This document shows, in pieces, positions 50,908-59,100 of a stretch of 64,000 nt of DNA (within the stretch, counting starts at the first letter, position 1; each line of letters starts with the position of its first letter). Source of the stretch: Clostridia bacterium (lineage in GTDB: Bacteria > Bacillota > Clostridia > Oscillospirales > Acutalibacteraceae); contig JAFSAR010000017.1 of NCBI GenBank assembly GCA_017442225.1, forward strand, positions 1 through 64,000, in the 5' to 3' direction. Under the pieces are notes generated by a model that was not told the origin of the DNA, searched no databases, and was given only the letters and a program-made list of their open reading frames with translations. The position numbers were made by a program, and so were the translations under genes.

Positions 50908-53175
50908 ATGCAAACCAACACCGCAAAAGAACAATTAAGAGAGATTGCCGCGCGAATTAAGGAGATGCGCGAAATTATGGGTTGGTCTATTGCCGAGATG
51001 GCAACAAAAACCGAAGTAAGCGAGCAACAATATATTGAATACGAAAGTGCAAGCGTAGATTTTCCGTTTACCTTTATACACAAATGTGCCCAAGCCTTTG
51101 ACGTCGAAATGACACAGCTTCTCGAAGGCCATTCAGCCAAGCTTTCAAGCTATACCGTAACCCGTAAAGGCGGCGGACAAAAAACCGCAAAAGAAGACGG
51201 TATTGATATTACAAATCTGGCGCCAAAATTTAAAGATAAAATTGCCGAGCCATATTTTGTAAGATATGAATATTCAGCTTCTCAACAAAATAAGCCTATT
51301 CATCTTACCAAACACTCAGGTCAGGAATTTGACTTTATTTTAAGCGGCTCGCTCAAAGTGCAAATTGGTGAGCATACCGAAATACTCCACGAGGGTGACA
51401 GCATCTACTACAATAGTTCTACCCCACACGGTATGATTGCCGTCGACGGCAAAGACTGTGTGTTCTGTGCCGTGGTACTTCCAGGCGAAGATACCAAAGA
51501 AGAGGTTGTTCGCAAGAGCATTGTTTCTACCAAAAAGAGCGAAAGTCTTGTTTGTGAAAAGTTTGTTGAAACTGTTGAGGACGAAACAGGCGCTTTGCAG
51601 GATATTAAGTTTAAAAACACCGACAGCTTTAACTTTGGTTTTGATATAGTTGACGGTATTGCCGACAAATACCCCGAAAAGCTTGCTATGCTTCACCTTG
51701 ACAAAAACAAAGTAGAACGTCGCTTTACCTTTAAAGATATCAAGCGCGCATCAAATCAGGTTGCAAACTATTTCACCTCTTTGGGCATCAAGCGTGGTGA
51801 CAAGGTAATGCTTGTTCTTAAACGACATTACCAGTTCTGGTTCTGTATGACAGCGCTTCACAAGTTAGGTGCCGTGGCAATCCCTGCTACAAATCAGCTT
51901 AAAGACCACGACTTTGAATATCGTTATAAAGCCGCAGGCGTAAAGGCGCTTGTTTGCACAGCTGATGGCGATACAGCCGAAATCGCCGAAAGAGCCGCTA
52001 AAAATTGTGATTGCGTAGAGCAGCTTATCATGGTAGGAGGCTCACGCGAGGGCTGGCACGACTTTGACAGTGAATATAAGCTTTACTCGGGCAAATTCGA
52101 CCGTCCCGAAGACGCATCTGCAGGTAATGATGCCGCTCTTATGTTCTTTACATCGGGTACTACGGGCAATCCAAAAATGGCGGCTCATGCGCACACCTAT
52201 GCTTTAGGCCATTTTGTAACCGCAAAATATTGGCACTGCTGTGAGCGCGACGGCCTGCACCTTACCATATCTGACACAGGCTGGGGCAAATCCCTTTGGG
52301 GCAAGCTTTACGGTCAGTGGCTTTGTGAGGGCGCTGTATTTGTTTACGACTTTGACCGCTTTGATGCGTCAGATATTTTGCCAATGTTTGCAAACTATGG
52401 CATAACTACCTTCTGCGCGCCACCAACAATGCTTCGTATGCTTATAAAGGAAGACCTTTCAAAGTACGACCTTTCTTCTATTCACCATATGACAACCGCA
52501 GGCGAGGCGCTTAATCCTGAAGTGTTTAAGCAATTCGAAAAAGCTACGGGACTTCAGATTATGGAGGGCTTTGGTCAGACCGAAACCACCCTTACTATCG
52601 CAAATCTTCGTGGCACAACGCCAAAGATTGGCGCTATGGGTAAGGCTTCTCCTCAATACGACGTTGACATAGTTGACCCCGACGGCAACTCGGTTGCCGA
52701 CGGTGAGGTCGGTGAAATCGTTGTTCATACCAAAGACGGTGTGCCTTGCGGATTATTTAAAGAATATTATCTTGACGACGAAAAAACAGCTGAAGCATGG
52801 CACGACGGAATGTACCACACAGGCGATACCGCTTGGCGCGATGAGGACGGATATTTTTGGTATGTTAGCCGTATTGATGATGTTATCAAATCATCGGGCT
52901 ACCGTATAGGACCTTTTGAGATTGAAAGTGTTATTATGGAGCTTCCATACGTTCTTGAATGTGGCGTATCAGCCGCTCCTGACGAGGTGCGCGGTCAAAT
53001 TGTAAAGGCAAGCATTGTGCTTACCAAAGGAACCGAGCCTACAGAAGAACTCAAAAAAGAGATTCAACAGTATGTTAAAACACATACCGCTCCTTACAAA
53101 TACCCCCGTCTTGTAGTGTTCCGTGACGAATTACCCAAAACGATAAGCGGAAAAATCCAGCGTAATAAACTGTAA
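50908..53175 (+). CDS. XRE helix-turn-helix - cupin - acyl-CoA ligase fusion (copy 1)
   Basis: 755 residues. Residues about 8-75 are an XRE-type helix-turn-helix (SIAEMATKTEVSEQQYIEYE). Residues about 125-192 are a cupin (HSGQEFDFILSGSLKVQIG in part, HGMIAVDGKDC). From about 225 to the end it is an ANL-type AMP-forming ligase: P-loop-like MFFTSGTTGNPKMAAH (about 412-427), GFGQTET, YHTGDTAWRDEDGYFWYVSRIDD in part, and the catalytic lysine in KTISGKIQRNKL. The ligase should join a carboxylic acid to CoA using ATP. The ATG at 50908 lies 10 bases after AAAGGAG. Under Ile T-box control and upstream of a 2-oxoacid oxidoreductase, its likely substrates are branched-chain acids (inference). Confidence 0.85.
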   Translation: MQTNTAKEQLREIAARIKEMREIMGWSIAEMATKTEVSEQQYIEYESASVDFPFTFIHKCAQAFDVEMTQLLEGHSAKLSSYTVTRKGGGQKTAKEDGIDITNLAPKFKDKIAEPYFVRYEYSASQQNKPIHLTKHSGQEFDFILSGSLKVQIGEHTEILHEGDSIYYNSSTPHGMIAVDGKDCVFCAVVLPGEDTKEEVVRKSIVSTKKSESLVCEKFVETVEDETGALQDIKFKNTDSFNFGFDIVDGIADKYPEKLAMLHLDKNKVERRFTFKDIKRASNQVANYFTSLGIKRGDKVMLVLKRHYQFWFCMTALHKLGAVAIPATNQLKDHDFEYRYKAAGVKALVCTADGDTAEIAERAAKNCDCVEQLIMVGGSREGWHDFDSEYKLYSGKFDRPEDASAGNDAALMFFTSGTTGNPKMAAHAHTYALGHFVTAKYWHCCERDGLHLTISDTGWGKSLWGKLYGQWLCEGAVFVYDFDRFDASDILPMFANYGITTFCAPPTMLRMLIKEDLSKYDLSSIHHMTTAGEALNPEVFKQFEKATGLQIMEGFGQTETTLTIANLRGTTPKIGAMGKASPQYDVDIVDPDGNSVADGEVGEIVVHTKDGVPCGLFKEYYLDDEKTAEAWHDGMYHTGDTAWRDEDGYFWYVSRIDDVIKSSGYRIGPFEIESVIMELPYVLECGVSAAPDEVRGQIVKASIVLTKGTEPTEELKKEIQQYVKTHTAPYKYPRLVVFRDELPKTISGKIQRNKL

Positions 53176-53192
53176 TATTTTAATTTAAAATA

Positions 53193-53221
53193 TTGACAAA
53201 ACATTTAAGTTGTGATATACT
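53193..53221 (+). promoter_or_regulatory. Sigma-A promoter inside the branched-chain operon (P2)
   Basis: TTGACA (53193-53198), 17 bases, TATACT (53216-53221), between the first ligase gene and the second T-box. Genes downstream can thus be read from P1 and P2. Confidence 0.82.
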
Positions 53222-53236
53222 ATCATAAATTTTAAA

Positions 53237-53504
53237 GACTTTGACGAAGAGGGCATATCCCAACGCTTTTTTCAGAGAGATAACGGTTGGTGAAAGTTAT
53301 CAAAAGTAGGTTTATGTTTGTAGCTTCCGAGTCGGGAGAAAGAAAGTCAACTGACGAGTAGAATCTCCCCGTCCTGCTGCGTAAAAGCATAGGAATTGTC
53401 AGATTCCGAGAGTGGTAACCGAAAGGTTGCAATTTGAGTGGTACCGCGGGTGACTGATTAGCAGCGCTCGTCTCAAAGTCATAACTTTGGGGCGAGTGCT
53501 TTTT
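53237..53504 (+). promoter_or_regulatory. T-box riboswitch 2, specifier probably GTA (Val)
   Basis: Second complete T-box. The stem I base is GACT/AGTC (53237-53240 with 53330-53333) with GAAG/CTTC (53246-53249 with 53324-53327). It has the AGAGAG bulge, the GGTGAAA distal loop, the T-box GAGTGGTACCGCGGG (53436-53450) and a 15-bp terminator (53464-53478 with 53485-53499, then five T). The triplet one base before CTTC is GTA (53320-53322), a Val codon. The T-box UGGU suits a tRNA with discriminator A, as in tRNA-Val. It is clearly related to T-box 1. Confidence 0.9.
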
Positions 53505-53532
53505 AAGTCCCAATAGGAAGGATTTGTGAATT

Positions 53533-55821
53533 ATGGAACAAATTACCGCGCTTGATTACAAAATTAAGGAGATGGCAAGCCGTATTAAAGATCTTCGCGA
53601 GCTTGAAGGTCTTACCACAGCACAAATGGCTGTCAAAACCGATGTCAGCGAGGCAGAATACATAGAATGCGAATCGGGTAAAAGCGACTTAAACTTTGCT
53701 TTTATCTATCGTTGCGCATTGGCGCTTAATGTAAACGTTACCGATATTATCGAGGGCTACAGTCCTAAACTCGCAAGCTATACGGTAACCCGCGCAGGTA
53801 GCGGTCAAAAGGTGTCTCAGGCACACGGTATGACATATTATAACTTAGCATATGCTTTCCGTGACAGAATTGCCGAACCGCTTTTTGTAAACAGTGTTTA
53901 TGACGAATCTGCACAACAAAAAGATATTGAGCTTACCACCCACGCAGGTCAGGAATGTGACATTGTAATAGAGGGTAACTTGATGGTTCAGGTTGGTGAG
54001 CACCGCGAGGTATTAGGACCTGGGGATAGCATTTACTTCGACAGTGACACACCTCACGGTATGATTGCCGTAAACGGCAAGGACTGTAAGTTTTATGCTA
54101 TAGTTCTTAATCCTACGGGCGAAGAAATCCCCGAGCTTACCACAGCTACCAAGATTGAAGACCGCCGTGTTTCTGCAAGAGATAAGAAAAACCGTATCTA
54201 CCGCAATTATATTGATACGGTTGAAGATGAAAACGGCACACCAACTTCGATTACATTTAAAAATGCCGATAAATTTAACTTTGCATTCGACTTGGTTGAC
54301 GCTCTCGCTGAAAAAGACCCAACCAAGCTTGCAATGTTACATATATCAAAAGACAAAACCGAACGCCGCTTTACCTTTAAGGATATGAAAAAGGCATCAA
54401 ATCAGGTTGCCAACTATTTCAAATCTATTGGTATTAAAAAGGGCGACCGCGTAATGCTGGTTCTCAAGCGCCATTACCAATTCTGGTTCTCTATGTTAGC
54501 GCTTAACAAGCTTGGCGCTATTGCAATTCCTGCTCCAAATCAGTTGCTTGTTCACGACTTTGAATACCGCTTTAATGCTGCGGGCGTATCGGCCATTGTT
54601 TGTACTGCTGACGGTGATGCCGCAGCACAGGTAGATATTGCCTCCGAAAATTGCGATACACTTAAACACAAGCTTATTGTAAACGGCACACGTGACGGTT
54701 GGCGCAGCTTTGACGAAGAATACACCCTATTTAGTTCTAAATTTGAGCGCACTGAAGACTCCCCCTGTGGCGACGATTTGTTACTTATGTTCTTTACGTC
54801 GGGTACGACAGGCTATCCAAAGATTGCCGCTCACAATCACAAGTATCCATTAGGTCACTTCCATACAGCAAAATACTGGCACAACGTTGACCCCGACGGA
54901 CTTCACTTTACCATATCCGAAACGGGATGGGCAAAATCAATGTGGGGCAAGCTTTACGGTCAATGGCTATGCGAAGCCGCAACCTTTGTTTACGACTTTG
55001 ACCGTTTTGATGCGGCAGATATTTTGCCAATGTTTGCAAAATATAAAATCACAACATTCTGCGCACCGCCTACTATGCTTCGTATGATGATTAAGCAGGA
55101 TATTTCAAAGTATGATTTTTCTTCTGTTCAGCATATGACTACCGCAGGCGAGGCGCTTAACCCCGAGGTTTACCGCCAATTTGAAAAAGCAACAGGACTA
55201 CAGATAATCGAAGGCTTTGGTCAAACAGAAAGCACTATGATTATCGGTAATTTGGTTGGTGCTTCTCATAAAATCGGTTCTATGGGTAAACCCGCCCCGA
55301 TTTACGACGTACATATCGTTGACCCAGACGGTAACGATGTTGCTGACGGTGAGGTTGGCGAAATTGTTGTAAATGTAGCTAATGGCGCTCCTTGCGGTCT
55401 ATTTACAGGCTACTATCGTGACGAAGAGAAAACCCGCGAGGTTTGGCATGATGGTTACTACCATACAGGCGATACCGCTTGGCGTGATGAGGACGGCTTT
55501 TTCTGGTACGTTGGCCGTGTTGACGACGTTATCAAGTCATCAGGCTACCGTATTGGACCGTTCGAAATCGAAAACGTTATTATGGAGCTACCTTATGTTC
55601 TTGAATGTGGTGTTTCTGCCGCGCCCGACGAAGTTCGCGGTCAGGTTGTAAAAGCAAGCATTGTGCTGGTAAACGGCACCGAAGGCACCGAAGAACTTAA
55701 AAAGGAAATTCAAGAGTATGTTAAAAAGCATACCGCACCTTACAAATATCCTCGTATTGTTGTATTCCGCGACAGCCTTCCAAAAACTGTTAGTGGTAAG
55801 ATACAACGAAATAAATTATAA
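53533..55821 (+). CDS. XRE helix-turn-helix - cupin - acyl-CoA ligase fusion (copy 2)
   Basis: 762 residues, a close paralogue of the gene at 50908 along its whole length, most similar in the ligase part and least in the helix-turn-helix. Same order: XRE domain (about 10-78), cupin (about 130-197, THAGQECDIVIEGNLMVQVG in part), ANL ligase (about 232-762) with MFFTSGTTGYPKIAAH (about 419-434), GFGQTES and the C-terminal catalytic lysine in KTVSGKIQRNKL. The ribosome site is AGGAAGGA. It is under the Val-type T-box. The two copies may favour different acids or respond to different tRNAs. Confidence 0.85.
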   Translation: MEQITALDYKIKEMASRIKDLRELEGLTTAQMAVKTDVSEAEYIECESGKSDLNFAFIYRCALALNVNVTDIIEGYSPKLASYTVTRAGSGQKVSQAHGMTYYNLAYAFRDRIAEPLFVNSVYDESAQQKDIELTTHAGQECDIVIEGNLMVQVGEHREVLGPGDSIYFDSDTPHGMIAVNGKDCKFYAIVLNPTGEEIPELTTATKIEDRRVSARDKKNRIYRNYIDTVEDENGTPTSITFKNADKFNFAFDLVDALAEKDPTKLAMLHISKDKTERRFTFKDMKKASNQVANYFKSIGIKKGDRVMLVLKRHYQFWFSMLALNKLGAIAIPAPNQLLVHDFEYRFNAAGVSAIVCTADGDAAAQVDIASENCDTLKHKLIVNGTRDGWRSFDEEYTLFSSKFERTEDSPCGDDLLLMFFTSGTTGYPKIAAHNHKYPLGHFHTAKYWHNVDPDGLHFTISETGWAKSMWGKLYGQWLCEAATFVYDFDRFDAADILPMFAKYKITTFCAPPTMLRMMIKQDISKYDFSSVQHMTTAGEALNPEVYRQFEKATGLQIIEGFGQTESTMIIGNLVGASHKIGSMGKPAPIYDVHIVDPDGNDVADGEVGEIVVNVANGAPCGLFTGYYRDEEKTREVWHDGYYHTGDTAWRDEDGFFWYVGRVDDVIKSSGYRIGPFEIENVIMELPYVLECGVSAAPDEVRGQVVKASIVLVNGTEGTEELKKEIQEYVKKHTAPYKYPRIVVFRDSLPKTVSGKIQRNKL

Positions 55822-55834
55822 TCAGTGATACATA

Positions 55835-56500
55835 ATGAATAAATTTAAGCGATTAACATTACTTTGCGGGCATTACGGCAGCGGCAAAACAAATGTTGCC
55901 GTAAACCTTGCATTTTACTTAAAAGAGCAGTATAATAACGTGGTTGTAGCCGACCTTGATATTGTAAATCCATATTTCCGTACAAAAGACAGTATGGATG
56001 ATTTCAAGGCTCGCGGCATAGAGCTTATATGCTCCCAGTACGCCAACACCAACGTTGATATACCTGCTTTACCCGCTAATATGTACCGACTTACAGCCGA
56101 TAAAGACATTACTGCTGTAATCGACGTTGGCGGCGACGACCGCGGCGCTTATGCGCTGGGCCGCCTTGTTCCCGAAATAAAAGCCGAAAACAATTTCGAT
56201 ATGTTAATGGTTATTAACGGCTACCGCCCACTTACCCCCGACGCAGAATCAACCGTTGAGGTTATGCGCGAGATAGAAACTGCGTGCGGGCTTAAATTTA
56301 CGGGACTTGTAAACAACTCAAACATCGGCGAAGAAACCACCGCCGAAGATATAATTAAATCCATAGGCTATGCAAACGAAGTGTCGCAAGCATCAGGTTT
56401 ACCTATTGTAATGACAAGCGTAAAGCGTGAGCTTTATGACGGGCTCAAGAACAAAATAGATAACCTTTTGCCAATGACACTGCAAGCAAAACCTGTTTAA
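55835..56500 (+). CDS. ParA/MinD-like P-loop ATPase of unknown role
   Basis: 221 residues with a Walker A variant LLCGHYGSGKTNVAVNLA (residues 8-25), a following VVVADLDIVNPYFRTK segment and a Walker B-like AVIDVGGDDRG (near 93). It belongs to the SIMIBI (ParA/MinD/CooC) group, which includes partition, metal-insertion and Fe-S scaffold ATPases. It sits between the ligase and the ferredoxin subunit in the same orientation, 13 bases after the ligase. No strong ribosome site is seen, which suggests translational coupling. A role in maturation or activation of the oxidoreductase is a guess. Confidence 0.75.
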   Translation: MNKFKRLTLLCGHYGSGKTNVAVNLAFYLKEQYNNVVVADLDIVNPYFRTKDSMDDFKARGIELICSQYANTNVDIPALPANMYRLTADKDITAVIDVGGDDRGAYALGRLVPEIKAENNFDMLMVINGYRPLTPDAESTVEVMREIETACGLKFTGLVNNSNIGEETTAEDIIKSIGYANEVSQASGLPIVMTSVKRELYDGLKNKIDNLLPMTLQAKPV

Positions 56501-56515
56501 TAAAGGAGAATGAAT

Positions 56516-56722
56516 ATGGCAAAATTAACCTTTAAAACCGACAAGTGTAAAGGCTGCGGACTTTGCGTTGACGCATGCCCAAAGGGTCTTATTAAACTTG
56601 CCAATGACAAAATCAACCAAAAGGGCTATCACCCTGCAGAAATTACCGACGAATCGGCCTGCGTTGGTTGCGCTGCTTGCGCTATGATGTGCCCAGACTG
56701 CATTATCAAGGTAGAAAGGTGA
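56516..56722 (+). CDS. 2-oxoacid:ferredoxin oxidoreductase, ferredoxin-like delta subunit
   Basis: 68 residues with two [4Fe-4S] motifs: CKGCGLCVDACP (about 10-21) and CVGCAACAMMCPDC (about 49-62). It passes electrons between the catalytic subunits and ferredoxin. The frame opens at an ATG at 56510, but the second ATG at 56516 lies seven bases after AGGAG and is the better start. It heads a four-subunit set typical of 2-oxoisovalerate (VOR) or 2-oxoglutarate (KGOR) enzymes. Confidence 0.9.
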   Translation: MAKLTFKTDKCKGCGLCVDACPKGLIKLANDKINQKGYHPAEITDESACVGCAACAMMCPDCIIKVER

Positions 56723-56732
56723 GTGAACACTA

Positions 56733-57794
56733 ATGGCAGATAAAATTTTAATGAAGGGTAACGAAGCCATTGCTGAAGCCGCTATCAAGGCTGGCTGTAT
56801 GCACTACTTTGGTTATCCTATCACACCTCAGACCGAGGTTGCAGCATATATGGCAAAAAGAATGCCAAAAATCGGCGGATGCTTCTTGCAGGCAGAAAGT
56901 GAAGTTGCCGCTATAAATATGGTTTACGGCGTAGCTTCTACAGGCAAACGCGTAATGACTTCATCTTCATCCCCTGGTATATCTCTTAAGAGTGAGGGAC
57001 TTTCTTACCTTGCAGGCTCTGACCTTCCCGCGCTTATTGTAAACGTACAGCGCGGCGGACCGGGTCTTGGCGGCATTCAGCCAAGTCAGGCAGACTATTT
57101 CCAAGCTACAAAGGGTGGCGGTCACGGCGACTTTAAGATGATAGTACTTGCACCTTCTTCTGTTCAGGAAATGGCTGACCTTACAGTAAAGGGCTTTGAC
57201 CTTGCCGATAAATACCGTATGCCAACTATGCTTTTGGCTGACGGTACAATGGGTCAAATGATGGAACCTGTTTCTCTTGATTACGAGGTTAAGGAGACTG
57301 TTGATAAGCCTTGGGCTACTACAGGCACCAAAATGGAACGCGAACACAACATTGTTACTTCCCTTTTCTTAAAGCCCGACGAGCTTGAGGATCTTGTTGT
57401 AGAGCGTTATGAGCGTTACAAGGTTGTAGAAGAAAACGAAGTAATGTATGAAGAATATATGATGGATGATGCCGACATTTGCATTGCCGCTTTTGGTATT
57501 GCCGCTCGTGTTGCTAAAAACGCAATCAACGAAGCAAGAAAGCAAGGCATCAAGGTTGGTCTTATCCGCCCCATCACTCTTTGGCCTTTCCCTGTAGTAC
57601 CTTTCAAAAAGGCGGCTACTCACGTTAAAGAAATTATTTCAGTAGAGCTTTCTATGGGTCAGATGATCGAAGACGTACGCCTCGCTTGTGAATGTAAGGT
57701 GCCTGTTACCCTTTGCAGTCGCACAGGCGGTATGATTCCTTCACCCGAACAGGTGTTAGAAGCTATAACACGCGCAAACGGAGGTGCAAAATAA
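56733..57794 (+). CDS. vorB: 2-oxoacid:ferredoxin oxidoreductase, alpha subunit (VorB/KorA type)
   Basis: A 353-residue subunit. The pyrimidine-binding half starts MKGNEAIAEAAIKAGCMHYFG and YPITPQTE. Domain II occupies about 225-345 (CIAAFGIAARVAKNAINEA in part). The enzyme interconverts a 2-oxoacid with acyl-CoA and CO2 by way of ferredoxin. The context (Ile/Val T-boxes, ilvE) favours branched-chain 2-oxoacids; 2-oxoglutarate cannot be excluded from sequence alone. The vor symbol is used on this basis. Confidence 0.88.
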   Translation: MADKILMKGNEAIAEAAIKAGCMHYFGYPITPQTEVAAYMAKRMPKIGGCFLQAESEVAAINMVYGVASTGKRVMTSSSSPGISLKSEGLSYLAGSDLPALIVNVQRGGPGLGGIQPSQADYFQATKGGGHGDFKMIVLAPSSVQEMADLTVKGFDLADKYRMPTMLLADGTMGQMMEPVSLDYEVKETVDKPWATTGTKMEREHNIVTSLFLKPDELEDLVVERYERYKVVEENEVMYEEYMMDDADICIAAFGIAARVAKNAINEARKQGIKVGLIRPITLWPFPVVPFKKAATHVKEIISVELSMGQMIEDVRLACECKVPVTLCSRTGGMIPSPEQVLEAITRANGGAK

Positions 57795-58552
57795 TGGCAG
57801 TAGTATTTGATAAACCACATGCCCTTACAGACGTTCCTATGCATTATTGCCCTGGTTGCACCCACGGTATAGTGCATCGTCTTGTTGCAGAGGTTATTGA
57901 CGAATTAGGAATTGAAGGTAAAACAATAGGTATTGCGCCTGTTGGTTGTTCTGTTTTTGCATATAACTATTTTAACTGCGATATGATTGAGGCGGCTCAC
58001 GGTCGCGCTCCTGCAGTTGCAACAGGTGTTAAGCGTTCCGACCCCGAAAACCACGTTGTATTTACATATCAGGGTGACGGAGACCTCGCTTCAATCGGTA
58101 TGGCAGAAACCGTTCACGCAGCAGCAAGAAACGAAAACATTACAATTATTTTTATTAACAACGCAATCTACGGTATGACAGGCGGCCAGATGGCGCCTAC
58201 CTCGCTTCCGGGTCAGGTTACACAAACTTCACCCTATGGTCGCGACACCAAGCACTGCGGCTTCCCGATTAAAGTTTGCGAAATGCTTTCAGAGCTTGAA
58301 GGACCCGAATATCTTGAGCGTGTAACCGTTAGCAATGTTAAAAATATTCGCAATGCTAAAAAAGCTATTAAAAAAGCTTTCCAAAACCAGCTTGACGGCA
58401 AAGGCTTCTCACTGGTAGAGGTTGTGTCAACCTGCCCTACAAACTGGGGTATGACACCGCAAAACGCACTCAAGTGGCTTGAAGATAATATGCTTCCTTA
58501 TTACCCACTTGGTGTTTACAAAGATAGATCCGCAAAGGAGGAAACAAAATAA
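57794..58552 (+). CDS. vorA: 2-oxoacid:ferredoxin oxidoreductase, beta subunit (TPP binding)
   Basis: 252 residues from the ATG at 57794, which overlaps the previous stop by one base and follows GGAGGTG; the frame is open to 57713. The thiamine diphosphate motif is YQGDGDLASIGM...NNAIYGMTGGQ, and the cluster-ligating region CPGCTHG lies near the N-terminus. It carries the TPP where the 2-oxoacid is made or split. Confidence 0.9.
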   Translation: MAVVFDKPHALTDVPMHYCPGCTHGIVHRLVAEVIDELGIEGKTIGIAPVGCSVFAYNYFNCDMIEAAHGRAPAVATGVKRSDPENHVVFTYQGDGDLASIGMAETVHAAARNENITIIFINNAIYGMTGGQMAPTSLPGQVTQTSPYGRDTKHCGFPIKVCEMLSELEGPEYLERVTVSNVKNIRNAKKAIKKAFQNQLDGKGFSLVEVVSTCPTNWGMTPQNALKWLEDNMLPYYPLGVYKDRSAKEETK

Positions 58553-59082
58553 TGACTACTCAAATTTTGCTTTCAGGCTTTGGCGGACAGGGCATTTTAT
58601 TTACAGGTAAGTTTTTGGCATACAAGGGCCTCTTGGCTGACAAAAATGTTAGCTGGCTTCCCTCTTACGGCCCCGAAATGCGTGGCGGTACAGCAAGCTG
58701 CAGCGTTATCATCAGCGACGAAGAGGTGGGTTCACCTATCATTTCACAGCCTGACGTACTTATCGCTATGAATTTGCCATCTTTTGAAAAGTTTGAGCCT
58801 ACTGTTAAGGCGGGCGGTATTATTATCGCCGACTCATCACTCATTGAAGCAAAGTCAACACGCGACGACATTGACGTTTACTATATTCCTGCAACTGCGC
58901 TTGCAAGTGATATGGGCAAACAGTCACTCGCTAATATGATAATCCTTGGCAAATTGCTTAAGGTAATGAACGACTTTAACGAGGATGAAATTAAAACCGT
59001 TCTCTCAAAGGTTATTCCACCTAAGAAAGCCGATATGCTTGACATTAACTTAAAGGCTATGCAGTTAGGTTCTGAAAACTAA
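58552..59082 (+). CDS. vorC: 2-oxoacid:ferredoxin oxidoreductase, gamma subunit
   Basis: 176 residues, starting with the family motif LLSGFGGQGILFTGKFLA; PSYGPEMRGGTASCSVI is also typical. It binds CoA and completes the enzyme. It overlaps the beta subunit gene by one base (TAATG), with GGAGG before the start. Confidence 0.9.
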   Translation: MTTQILLSGFGGQGILFTGKFLAYKGLLADKNVSWLPSYGPEMRGGTASCSVIISDEEVGSPIISQPDVLIAMNLPSFEKFEPTVKAGGIIIADSSLIEAKSTRDDIDVYYIPATALASDMGKQSLANMIILGKLLKVMNDFNEDEIKTVLSKVIPPKKADMLDINLKAMQLGSEN

Positions 59083-59100
59083 TTTAAGGAGGAAAATCAC

